NCBI GenBank assembly: GCA_964620555.1
Contig: CAZUGZ010000069.1
Coordinates: 1 to 6,154, forward strand
Direction of reading: 5' to 3'
DNA: 6,154 nucleotides
Origin: JAPOQD01 sp964620555
Lineage (GTDB): Bacteria; Pseudomonadota; Gammaproteobacteria; Pseudomonadales; Halieaceae
In this document: positions 1 to 5,283 of the stretch, piece by piece
Position numbering within the stretch: position 1 is the stretch's first letter
Layout: every line of letters starts with the position of its first letter
Program-made: the position numbers and the translations under genes
Notes under the pieces: generated by a model
Told to the model about the DNA's origin: nothing
The model's database searches: none
The model's input: only the letters and a program-made list of their open reading frames with translations

Positions 1-9
1 TTTGGTCAT
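1..9 (-). CDS. possible first codons of a next minus-strand gene (very partial)
   Basis: On the minus strand an ATG at 9 to 7 is followed by ACC AAA up to the window edge. An AGGA-like Shine-Dalgarno core lies at 24 to 21, about 11 bases upstream, which is slightly long. It would start 60 bases after the PBP1b stop codon, in the same direction, so a co-transcribed downstream gene is plausible. Only three codons are visible, so no product can be named. An earlier ATG at 20 to 18 hits a stop after four codons and is not a gene. This is an inference from spacing and a weak ribosome-binding site. Confidence 0.2.
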
Positions 10-68
10 CGACGAGTCATTCCTTTTCGTTCCGCCAGGATGGGGCTGCAAAGAGGGCCGGATGCGGG

Positions 69-2348
69 CTAGAAGAGATCCCGAAACCACTCCATCAATC
101 CTCGCTGCGTGGTTTGGCATTCGGCGCGCTGCCGCGGTTCGGTGCCCGCGACAAAGGGCATCAGGCGCGCCCCCTGGCAGTTCGCGGCAGACAGCAGGCC
201 GCTGTTTTCATCCACCCAGAAGTGCTGGATTCCCTCCGGCACGCGGTAGGCCAGGCTGCGGCGACTGGCGCCGGCCATGAAGTCGCCCCAGACCTTCAGC
301 GCCCCGGTAGCGCCGGTCAGGCCGGTGGGGCCGTTGTCGTCCCTGCCCACCCAGCTTACCGCCAGCAGGTCGCCGCTGAAACCGGCAAACCAGGAATCCC
401 GGTTGTCATTGGTGGTGCCGGTCTTGCCCGCCACCGCGAAGGAGGCGGGCAAATAGCGGGACAGGGACTTGCCGGTGCCTTCCTGCGCCACTTCGCGCAG
501 GGCGTAGTGCAACAGGTGCATGCTCTGCACCGAGGCCACGCGGTCGTAGTGCAGGGGGAAGCGTTGCAGGATATTGCCCTGGGCGTCCACCACGTCGCGG
601 GTGGTGTTGAGTGGCAGACGGAAGCCGCCGGCGGCGATGGTCTGGTAGATGGCGGCAATTTCGACCGGCGCCATGGCCCCGGCGCCGAGCAGCAGCGCCG
701 GCACCTCCGGCAGCGGCCGCTCCAGGCCCAGTTGGCGCAGGGTTTGCAGCACCGAGTCGACCCCCAGTTCCATTCCCAGGCGCGCGCTGGCCAGGTTGTA
801 AGACTGGGACAGGGCGCGGTGCAGCAGAACCTGGCCGTGAGACTGCCGATCGAAGTTGCGCGGCATCCATTCGGTGCCGTTCGGCAACGGCACCAGCAGC
901 GGCTCATCGCTGAGGGGAGTGGCCAGCGTGTAGCGCGCGTTGGACTGCAGGGCGTTCAGATAGATCGCCGGTTTGATCAGCGAGCCCACCGGTCGCCGGG
1001 CGTCCAGCGCCCGGTTGAAACCCGCAAAGCGGGGACTGCGGCTGCCGATCAGGGCGCGTACCTCACCGTTGTCGAAGCTGGTGACCACCAGGGCCGTCTC
1101 CAGGGCCCGATCGGGGTCTATGGGATTCAGCGTGCGGGCGATGCTGCGCTCGGCCTGGCGCTGTAACAGCGGGTCGAAACCGGTGAAGATACCGAGGCCC
1201 AGGCTGCTCAGGTCCTGCTCCCGGTAGTCGCGACGCAACTGCCGCCGCACCAGGTCGAGGAACGCCGGATAGCTGTTCATCACCTGTGGGCGGCGAGTCA
1301 GGTCCAGGGGCATGGCCCGAGCCAGCGCGGCCTCTTCGGGGTCGATGATCGACTCCTGCCGCATCAGATCCAGCACCAGGTTGCGGCGCTGCAGAGCCCG
1401 CTGCGGTTGGCGCAGGGGGCTGTACAGCGACGGTCCCTTGACCATGCCCACCAACAGGGCCTGCTGGTGCAGGCCCAACTGGTGCAGCGGCCGATCAAAA
1501 AAGAAACGGCTGGCCAGGGCAAAACCGTGAATGGCGCGGGGGCCATCCTGGGCCAGGAACACTTCGTTCATGTAGGCCTCGAGGATGGCCCGTTTGTCGT
1601 AATGCAGTTCCAGCAACAGCGCCATCAGCGCCTCGGTGCCCTTGCGCCATAAGCTGCGCTCGCCGCTCAGGTAGTAATTCTTGACCAGTTGCTGGGTCAG
1701 GGTACTGCCACCCTGCTCCACCTGTCCGGCGCGCAGGTTGACCAGCAGGGCGCGGACGATGGCGAACGGGGAGACCCCCCAGTGCCGGTAAAAACCCCGG
1801 TCTTCCACCGCCAGCAGGGCAGCCTGCATGGTTGCGGGCACCTCATCCAGGCGCACCAGCAGCCGGTCTTCCCGGTGGCGCGGGTAGATGCCGCCAATCT
1901 GTACCGGTTCGAGGCGGTGCAGGGCGAGCTTGAGGCCGCCGCTATTTAGTTCGAGCACGGAATCGCCGGCGAAGCGCAGCCGCACCCGGGTGGCGGGGAC
2001 CACCTCGTCGGCGAAGGCAAAGCGCCGGCTGTAGAATTCCAGGCTGTCGCCGCTGACGGTGAATTGCCCGGGAGCGCTCAGCCGCTCCACCGGCCGATAA
2101 CCGAGCAGACCCAGTTCGTAGCGGAGTTCCTCCCGGCCCAGCGGGCGGCCGGGATACAGTTCCAGCGGGCGGGCGTAGACCCGGGCCGGAATTTCCCAAC
2201 CGCGGTCGGTGAAAGTGGTGCTGACGATGGCGTCCAGATAGACCAGCAGCAGACCACCCAGCACCGCGCCCACCAGCAGCAACTTCCCCAGCAATCCAGA
2301 TACCCAGCCCATGGTTCCATAGTGCATGGAAGGCTTGCCGGAATACAA
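69..2348 (-). CDS. mrcB: penicillin-binding protein 1B, bifunctional peptidoglycan glycosyltransferase/transpeptidase
   Basis: Class A PBP that polymerises lipid II into glycan strands and cross-links the peptides; anchored in the inner membrane with its catalytic domains in the periplasm. Numbered from the TTG at 2348: membrane anchor about 18-38; UB2H-type region about 55-145; GT51 domain about 160-325 with VEDRGFYRHWG (catalytic Glu182), QGGSTLTQQLVKN (212-224), a Glu-rich RKGTEALM segment (235-242) and ILEAYMNEV (255-263). The transpeptidase domain has SLIK (Ser456, Lys459), SYN (516-518) and KTGT (642-645), so both activities look intact. Two C-terminal cysteines (724, 744) may pair; I recall a similar C-terminal pair in E. 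coli PBP1b. Length of about 750 residues fits Pseudomonas-type PBP1b. The start is uncertain: TTG 2348, ATG 2327 and ATG 2312 are all in frame after a stop at 2366-2364, and none has a convincing ribosome-binding site. The usual basic cytoplasmic tail is nearly absent. Confidence 0.95.
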   Translation of the reverse strand: MYSGKPSMHYGTMGWVSGLLGKLLLVGAVLGGLLLVYLDAIVSTTFTDRGWEIPARVYARPLELYPGRPLGREELRYELGLLGYRPVERLSAPGQFTVSGDSLEFYSRRFAFADEVVPATRVRLRFAGDSVLELNSGGLKLALHRLEPVQIGGIYPRHREDRLLVRLDEVPATMQAALLAVEDRGFYRHWGVSPFAIVRALLVNLRAGQVEQGGSTLTQQLVKNYYLSGERSLWRKGTEALMALLLELHYDKRAILEAYMNEVFLAQDGPRAIHGFALASRFFFDRPLHQLGLHQQALLVGMVKGPSLYSPLRQPQRALQRRNLVLDLMRQESIIDPEEAALARAMPLDLTRRPQVMNSYPAFLDLVRRQLRRDYREQDLSSLGLGIFTGFDPLLQRQAERSIARTLNPIDPDRALETALVVTSFDNGEVRALIGSRSPRFAGFNRALDARRPVGSLIKPAIYLNALQSNARYTLATPLSDEPLLVPLPNGTEWMPRNFDRQSHGQVLLHRALSQSYNLASARLGMELGVDSVLQTLRQLGLERPLPEVPALLLGAGAMAPVEIAAIYQTIAAGGFRLPLNTTRDVVDAQGNILQRFPLHYDRVASVQSMHLLHYALREVAQEGTGKSLSRYLPASFAVAGKTGTTNDNRDSWFAGFSGDLLAVSWVGRDDNGPTGLTGATGALKVWGDFMAGASRRSLAYRVPEGIQHFWVDENSGLLSAANCQGARLMPFVAGTEPRQRAECQTTQRGLMEWFRDLF

Positions 2349-2395
2349 GCCAGGAGCGGCGCTTCAGCCTTCCAGAAATACGGGACACCCATAAA

Positions 2396-2511
2396 AAATA
2401 CGGCCCAAAATACGGGACACCCATAGAAAAACAATTCGGGACACCCATGATTCGGAAAAAACAATTCGGGACACCCATAGAAATACGGCCCGAAATATGG
2501 CCCGAAATATG
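2396..2511. repeat. A-rich AAATAYGGCCC submodule within the array
   Basis: AAATACGGCCC occurs at 2396-2406. AAATACGGCCCG at 2481-2492 is followed directly by AAATATGGCCCG at 2493-2504 and then AAATATG at 2505-2511, giving a 12-base tandem of about two and a half units. The same AAATAC leader precedes the GGGACACCCAT copies at 2382 and 2414, so this module may be a diverged relative of the leader. It is absent right of the gap. Confidence 0.6.
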
Positions 2512-2517
2512 AAAAAA

Positions 2518-2581
2518 CAATTCGGGACACCCATGATTCGGATTCCAAAATTCGACATCAAAAGATGGGTGTCCCCGATTG
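2518..2581. repeat. inverted-repeat hairpin unit 1
   Basis: CAATTCGGGACACCCAT (2518-2534) can pair with ATGGGTGTCCCCGATTG (2565-2581). That gives 15 Watson-Crick pairs, one T-G wobble and one C-C mismatch, around a 30-base loop (2535-2564). The loop begins GATTCGGATTCC and ends ACATCAAAAG. The same layout, with the same 41-base distance between core starts, recurs at 2813-2876 and 2914-2977. Confidence 0.75.
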
Positions 2582-2618
2582 TGGATTCCCCAAAATGATG
2601 GGTGTCCTCGATTGTGGT
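2565..2618 (+). repeat. 33-base tandem repeat block, left of gap
   Basis: ATGGGTGTCCC at 2565 and ATGGGTGTCCT at 2598 are exactly 33 bases apart, with the spacer CGATTGTGGATTCCCC followed by AAAATG. The second unit carries a C-to-T change (TCCTCG rather than TCCCCG). The block runs into the assembly gap, so the true copy number is unknown. Confidence 0.75.
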
Positions 2619-2718
2619 NNNNNNNNNNNNNNNNNNNNNNNNNNNNNNNNNNNNNNNNNNNNNNNNNNNNNNNNNNNNNNNNNNNNNNNNNNNNNNNNNN
2701 NNNNNNNNNNNNNNNNNN
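2619..2718. other. assembly gap, 100 N
   Basis: Exactly 100 undetermined bases, the conventional filler for a scaffold gap of unknown size. The 61 bases before it (2558-2618) match the sequence after it (2719-2812) except that the right side has one extra 33-base unit. The gap therefore sits inside a repeat and may reflect assembly collapse rather than missing unique sequence. Confidence 0.97.
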
Positions 2719-2725
2719 TCAAAAG

Positions 2726-2809
2726 ATGGGTGTCCCCGATTGTGGATTCCCCAAAATGATGGGTGTCCCCGATTGTGGATTCCCCAAAATGATGGGTGTC
2801 CTCGATTGT
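2726..2809 (+). repeat. 33-base tandem repeat block, right of gap (three units)
   Basis: Three head-to-tail units start at 2726, 2759 and 2792 with a strict 33-base period. The first two read TCCCCG and the last TCCTCG. The same TCCTCG variant closes the block on the left side of the gap, so the two blocks share an ancestral arrangement or are the same locus assembled twice. Confidence 0.75.
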
Positions 2810-2812
2810 GGT

Positions 2813-2876
2813 TGATTCGGGACACCCATGATTCGGATTCCAAAATTCGACATCAAAAGATGGGTGTCCCCGATTG
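2813..2876. repeat. inverted-repeat hairpin unit 2
   Basis: ATTCGGGACACCCAT (2815-2829) faces ATGGGTGTCCCCGATTG (2860-2876). The 30-base loop at 2830-2859 is identical to that of unit 1. The left arm lacks the CA of the 17-base arm, having TG instead. Core-to-core distance is 41 bases, as in the other two units. Confidence 0.75.
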
Positions 2877-2913
2877 TGGATTCCCCAAAATGATGGGTGT
2901 CCCCGATCAAAAA

Positions 2914-2977
2914 CAATTCGGGACACCCATGATTCGGATCCCAAAATTCGACATCAAATGATGGGTGTCCCCGATTG
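2914..2977. repeat. inverted-repeat hairpin unit 3
   Basis: CAATTCGGGACACCCAT (2914-2930) faces ATGGGTGTCCCCGATTG (2961-2977), with both arms identical to unit 1. The 30-base loop (2931-2960) differs at two positions: GGATCCC instead of GGATTCC, and CAAATG instead of CAAAAG. It is the copy nearest the kinase gene. Confidence 0.75.
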
Positions 2978-3016
2978 GGGATTTCGAGTCGGCTGGCGGC
3001 GCGCAGAGGTATTGCG

Positions 3017-3022
3017 GATAAT
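3017..3022 (+). promoter_or_regulatory. candidate -10 element for the kinase gene
   Basis: GATAAT at 3017-3022 matches five of six bases of the sigma-70 -10 consensus. It would place transcription start near 3029, just ahead of the ribosome-binding site. No good -35 hexamer is seen at 16-18 base spacing, so this is a weak inference. It lies in the roughly 67 bases of unique sequence between the repeat array and the gene. Confidence 0.3.
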
Positions 3023-3035
3023 GGCGGCGCTTTCA

Positions 3036-3043
3036 GGGGGGAG
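3036..3043 (+). promoter_or_regulatory. ribosome-binding site of the kinase gene
   Basis: GGGGGGAG, 9 bases upstream of the GTG at 3053, is a strong purine-rich Shine-Dalgarno match. It is the main reason for choosing the GTG as start. Confidence 0.7.
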
Positions 3044-3052
3044 TAACCGGCA

Positions 3053-4054
3053 GTGAAGAAATATGGAGTCTACGGACTGGGCAATGCGCTGGTGGATACC
3101 GAAATTCAGGTGACGGACGAGGATCTGGCCCGGCTCGGTGTAGACAAGGGGGTGATGACCCTGGTGGACGAATCGCGCCAGCAGGAATTGCTGGAAAAGC
3201 TGACGGGTCACCTGGTCACCGCCAGCCGGGCCGGCGGCGGCAGTGCCGCCAACTCGGTGCTCGCCACCACCCGCTTCGGCAGCCCCTGTTTTTACTCGTG
3301 CCGGGTCGCGGACGACGAAGATGGGAACTTTTACCTGAGCGAACTGGAGGCAGCGAAAGTGGCGTACAACCAGCAGCGACGCGACGCTGAGGGCGATACC
3401 GGGCGCTGCCTGGTGCTGATTTCAGCAGATGGCGAGCGCAGCATGCTCTCCTACCTGGGCATCAGTGAAACCCTGTCCCCCAGCGACCTGGTGCCGGCTG
3501 CCATCGGCGACAGTCAATACCTCTATATCGAAGGCTACCTGGTGACGTCGGCCAGCGGTCTCGCGGCGGCGGTGAGCGCCGGCCGGCTCGCCAGGGCCGC
3601 CGCGGTGAAAACCTCAATGAGCTTTTCCGACCCCGGCATAGTGGAATTTTTCAGGGCCGAACTGGAACAAATTCTCGACGGCCAGGCGCTGGACCTGCTG
3701 TTCTGCAATTGGGCAGAGGCCTGCCAATGGTCCGGCAGCGAGGACCTGGAAGTCATCGTTGCCGCGCTCGGCAAAATCGCCGATCGCTTCGCCATCACCC
3801 AGGGTGCGGAGGGCGCCCTGCTCTTCGATGGCGAGACCCTGCAACAGATTCCGACCCCGCGGGTCACCGCGGTCGACACCAACGGAGCGGGAGACATGTT
3901 CGCCGGCGCCTTCCTCTATGCCCTGACCGCGGGCCACCCCTACCCGGTCGCCGGCGAATTCGCCAACCGGGCAGCCGCGCAGGTGGTATCCCGCTTTGGA
4001 CCCCGCCTCCAGGCCCGCGAGCAGCAGGCGCTGTTGCGGGAATATTTCGGTTAG
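3053..4054 (+). CDS. PfkB-family sugar/nucleoside kinase, adenosine kinase-like
   Basis: A 333-residue ribokinase-fold kinase, expected to transfer phosphate from ATP to a sugar or nucleoside hydroxyl in the cytoplasm; close relatives are usually annotated as adenosine kinase, but the substrate is not proven by sequence. Visible family features: N-terminal GLGNALVD (8-15, Asn11 and Asp15 likely substrate contacts); GGGSAAN (61-67), the substrate-binding glycine motif; a lid segment in the first 130 residues; and the C-terminal PfkB signature DTNGAGDMFAGAF (275-287) with the GAGD anion hole and Asp281 as the likely catalytic base. Length is normal and nothing is truncated. It starts with GTG behind a strong ribosome-binding site. 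It is divergent from the PBP1b gene across the repeat array and converges on the DUF2333 gene. It stands alone as a transcription unit here. Confidence is high for the family, moderate for the adenosine substrate. Confidence 0.92.
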   Translation: MKKYGVYGLGNALVDTEIQVTDEDLARLGVDKGVMTLVDESRQQELLEKLTGHLVTASRAGGGSAANSVLATTRFGSPCFYSCRVADDEDGNFYLSELEAAKVAYNQQRRDAEGDTGRCLVLISADGERSMLSYLGISETLSPSDLVPAAIGDSQYLYIEGYLVTSASGLAAAVSAGRLARAAAVKTSMSFSDPGIVEFFRAELEQILDGQALDLLFCNWAEACQWSGSEDLEVIVAALGKIADRFAITQGAEGALLFDGETLQQIPTPRVTAVDTNGAGDMFAGAFLYALTAGHPYPVAGEFANRAAAQVVSRFGPRLQAREQQALLREYFG

Positions 4055-4059
4055 CCGAA
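4046..4059. terminator. weak hairpin at the convergent gene ends
   Basis: TTCGG-TTAG-CCGAA forms a perfect 5-base-pair stem with a 4-base loop that spans the kinase stop codon. There is no T-run on the plus strand, and on the minus strand only ATATT follows. It could be a minimal bidirectional terminator for the two convergent genes, but it is short and may be chance. Confidence 0.25.
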
Positions 4060-4064
4060 CCCGC

Positions 4065-5153
4065 TCAGCCGTCGGAAAGCAGGCCGCGCAAGTCGATGAT
4101 GCCCGCGTTGGCGCGACTGATGTAGGAAGCCATCACCAGGGAGTGGTTGGCCAGCAGGCCGAAGCCGCTGCCATTGAGGATGATCGGGCTGAAGATCCGC
4201 CCCTGGGTGGCCTCCAGCTCGCGAACGATCTGGCGCATGCTCACCAGGGCATTTTTCTTCTCCAGGACCTCGGCAAAATCCAGCTCCGCGGCCTTGAGAA
4301 AATGGATCAGCGCCCAGGCGCTGCCGCGCGCCTCGTAGAACACGTCATCGAGTTCCAGCAGCGGGGTCTCCACAATTTGTTCGGGGGACACCGGGGTGGC
4401 GCGGGCGGCTTCGGCATCGCCAGCCAGGTCGGTATTGAGGCGCTGCTGGCCGACACTGGCGCTGAGACGCTGGGACAAACTGCCGAGGCGGGTCTCCACC
4501 GTACCCAGCCAGTAGGCCAGGTTGTCTGCCCGGGAAAAGAACTGGGCATTGTGCTCGTCCTCATCGACCAGACGGGCAAAATAGCTGTCGAGATGCTTCA
4601 GGCCTTCGCGGTACTCACTTTCCGAAGCGGGAATGAGCCAACTGTCGGCACTGAAATTGAACAGCGGTTCCGCCTCGGCCAAATCCGCATCCTCGGTGGA
4701 CTGGGACTGGGAGCGGCTGTAGGCCTCGCGCAGTGCCCTCGACAAATCGCGCGACTGAATCAGGACGCCGTATTCCCAGTTGGGTATGTTGTCCAACCAG
4801 AGGCCGGGAGGAAAGCGGTCGTTGCGAAGATAGCCACCCTTTTTTTCCAGCAGGGTCTGCATTACCGCCATCAGCGTCGCGGTAGTGGCACTGCCGGTCA
4901 CTGCCCGGCCACCGCTTTGTGCTATCCGGTCGCGCGTGCGCTCGGCCACATCAAACTGCGAGGGGCTGATACTCCAGTACATGCCGATTGCGATGGAGAG
5001 TACCAGGTAGACCGCCAGAACGATCCCCACAACGCGCCAGCTGCGGCTGCCAGGCAGTCGCAAGTTACCCAGTTTCGGCAGCCGCGGGCGGCCCAGTCCG
5101 GGTAGCCTGCCGAGCAGGGCCCTGACCCTGTCCTTCACTGCGCTGATCTTCAT
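4065..5153 (-). CDS. DUF2333 family membrane protein
   Basis: A 362-residue protein of the DUF2333 family, which I recognise from Pseudomonas and related gammaproteobacteria; its function is unknown. The N-terminus (1-40) is basic and rich in Leu-Pro/Gly steps (GRLPGLGRPRLPKLGNLRLP), followed by one transmembrane helix at about 41-59 and a soluble remainder. The basic residues before the helix predict a cytoplasmic N-terminus and a periplasmic body. The most family-typical part is the C-terminus: LNGSGFGLLANHSLVMASYI (326-345), then an Arg-Ala-Asn-Ala stretch and IIDLRGLL. A middle segment around 225-262 looks low in conservation and probably flexible. The ATG start has GGGAGA about 7 bases upstream. 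It is convergent with the kinase gene (10 bases between stops) and divergent from dsbD. No catalytic motif is evident. Confidence 0.88.
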   Translation of the reverse strand: MKISAVKDRVRALLGRLPGLGRPRLPKLGNLRLPGSRSWRVVGIVLAVYLVLSIAIGMYWSISPSQFDVAERTRDRIAQSGGRAVTGSATTATLMAVMQTLLEKKGGYLRNDRFPPGLWLDNIPNWEYGVLIQSRDLSRALREAYSRSQSQSTEDADLAEAEPLFNFSADSWLIPASESEYREGLKHLDSYFARLVDEDEHNAQFFSRADNLAYWLGTVETRLGSLSQRLSASVGQQRLNTDLAGDAEAARATPVSPEQIVETPLLELDDVFYEARGSAWALIHFLKAAELDFAEVLEKKNALVSMRQIVRELEATQGRIFSPIILNGSGFGLLANHSLVMASYISRANAGIIDLRGLLSDG

Positions 5154-5211
5154 TCACTGTCTCCCGTCTCTACCTCGGCGAGCCCGCTGTGCGCAGCGAA
5201 CCGGCGGGGCC

Positions 5212-5217
5212 ACTATA
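5212..5217 (-). promoter_or_regulatory. candidate extended -10 promoter for the DUF2333 gene
   Basis: On the minus strand TGGTATAGT (5220 to 5212) gives a TGn extended -10 with TATAGT matching five of six consensus bases. The hexamer 17 bases upstream (TCGTAG) is a poor -35, as is tolerated with an extended -10. It would start transcription near 5205, leaving a leader of about 50 bases with GGGAGA before the ATG. Confidence 0.4.
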
Positions 5218-5249
5218 CCACCGCCAGCGGGCGGCTACGAAAGTTGGTG

Positions 5250-5255
5250 TACTAT
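5250..5255 (+). promoter_or_regulatory. candidate -10 element for dsbD
   Basis: GTGTACTATGC contains TACTAT, a four-of-six match to the -10 consensus; there is no recognisable -35 upstream. It would start transcription about 20 bases before the ATG at 5284 and overlaps an alternative in-frame ATG at 5254. If it is a real promoter, the 5284 start is the right one. Weak evidence only. Confidence 0.2.
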
Positions 5256-5283
5256 GCGGGCGAAACCATTGCGGACTGGGGCC

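Larger units (their letters stand above)
2376..2618. repeat. REP-like repeat array, left part
   Basis: Five copies of GGGACACCCAT in plus orientation begin at 2382, 2414, 2438, 2468 and 2524. They are followed by two reverse-orientation copies, ATGGGTGTCCC at 2565 and ATGGGTGTCCT at 2598. The plus copies carry one of two leaders: AAATAC (2376, 2408) or ACAATTC (2431, 2461, 2517). Spacing among the first five is irregular (32, 24, 30, 56 bases), with A-rich linkers that occur only on this side of the gap. The short palindromic core, alternating orientation and extragenic location fit REP/BIME-type elements. The specific family is not one I can name. Confidence 0.85.
2719..2985. repeat. REP-like repeat array, right part
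   Basis: Reverse-orientation cores begin at 2726, 2759, 2792 (TCCT variant), 2860, 2893 and 2961; plus-orientation cores begin at 2819 and 2920. Consecutive reverse cores at 2726/2759/2792 and at 2860/2893 are exactly 33 bases apart. Blocks alternate as tandem reverse units, then a hairpin unit, then a reverse unit, then a hairpin unit. The last copy ends about 75 bases before the kinase start codon. A-rich linkers like those on the left are limited to CAAAAACAATTC at 2908-2919. Confidence 0.85.
2349..3052. other. divergent intergenic region dominated by a repeat array
   Basis: About 700 bases separate the starts of the PBP1b gene (leftward) and the kinase gene (rightward). Apart from roughly 27 bases at the left edge and 67 at the right, it is filled with copies of GGGACACCCAT and its reverse complement, plus linkers and an assembly gap. 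Base composition is much richer in A and T than the flanking genes, with A-tracts at 2393-2398, 2427-2431, 2456-2461 and 2512-2517. Open frames crossing the region merely translate the repeats (for instance an 11-residue repeated MGVPDCGFPKM) and are not credible genes. Promoters for both flanking genes should lie here. Confidence 0.85.

Noticed and set aside
2..280. Plus-strand open frame at the left edge (92 codons)
   Set aside because: Most of it is antisense to the PBP1b C-terminus. Its peptide is Arg/Pro/Gly-rich with no recognisable domain and no supported start.
114..1166. Long plus-strand open frame (350 codons) opposite the PBP1b gene
   Set aside because: It is antisense to well-supported transpeptidase motifs, its composition is Gln/Gly/Ala/Arg-rich without recognisable domains, and long antisense frames are expected in GC-rich coding DNA.
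2364..2961. Open frames through the repeats encoding repeated peptides such as MGVPDCGFPKM or RGHPSFWGIHN
   Set aside because: The 33-base period is a multiple of three, so any open frame repeats. The same repeats stay open on both strands, and the frames run through undetermined bases and lack ribosome-binding sites.
2376..2985. CRISPR array
   Set aside because: Repeats are short, alternate in orientation and are separated by repeated rather than unique spacers. No cas genes are present.
3996..5105. Long plus-strand open frame (369 codons) overlapping the kinase 3' end and opposite the DUF2333 gene
   Set aside because: The minus strand carries the recognisable DUF2333 C-terminal motif, a membrane helix and a ribosome-binding site. 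The plus frame has no domain and would overlap the kinase gene.
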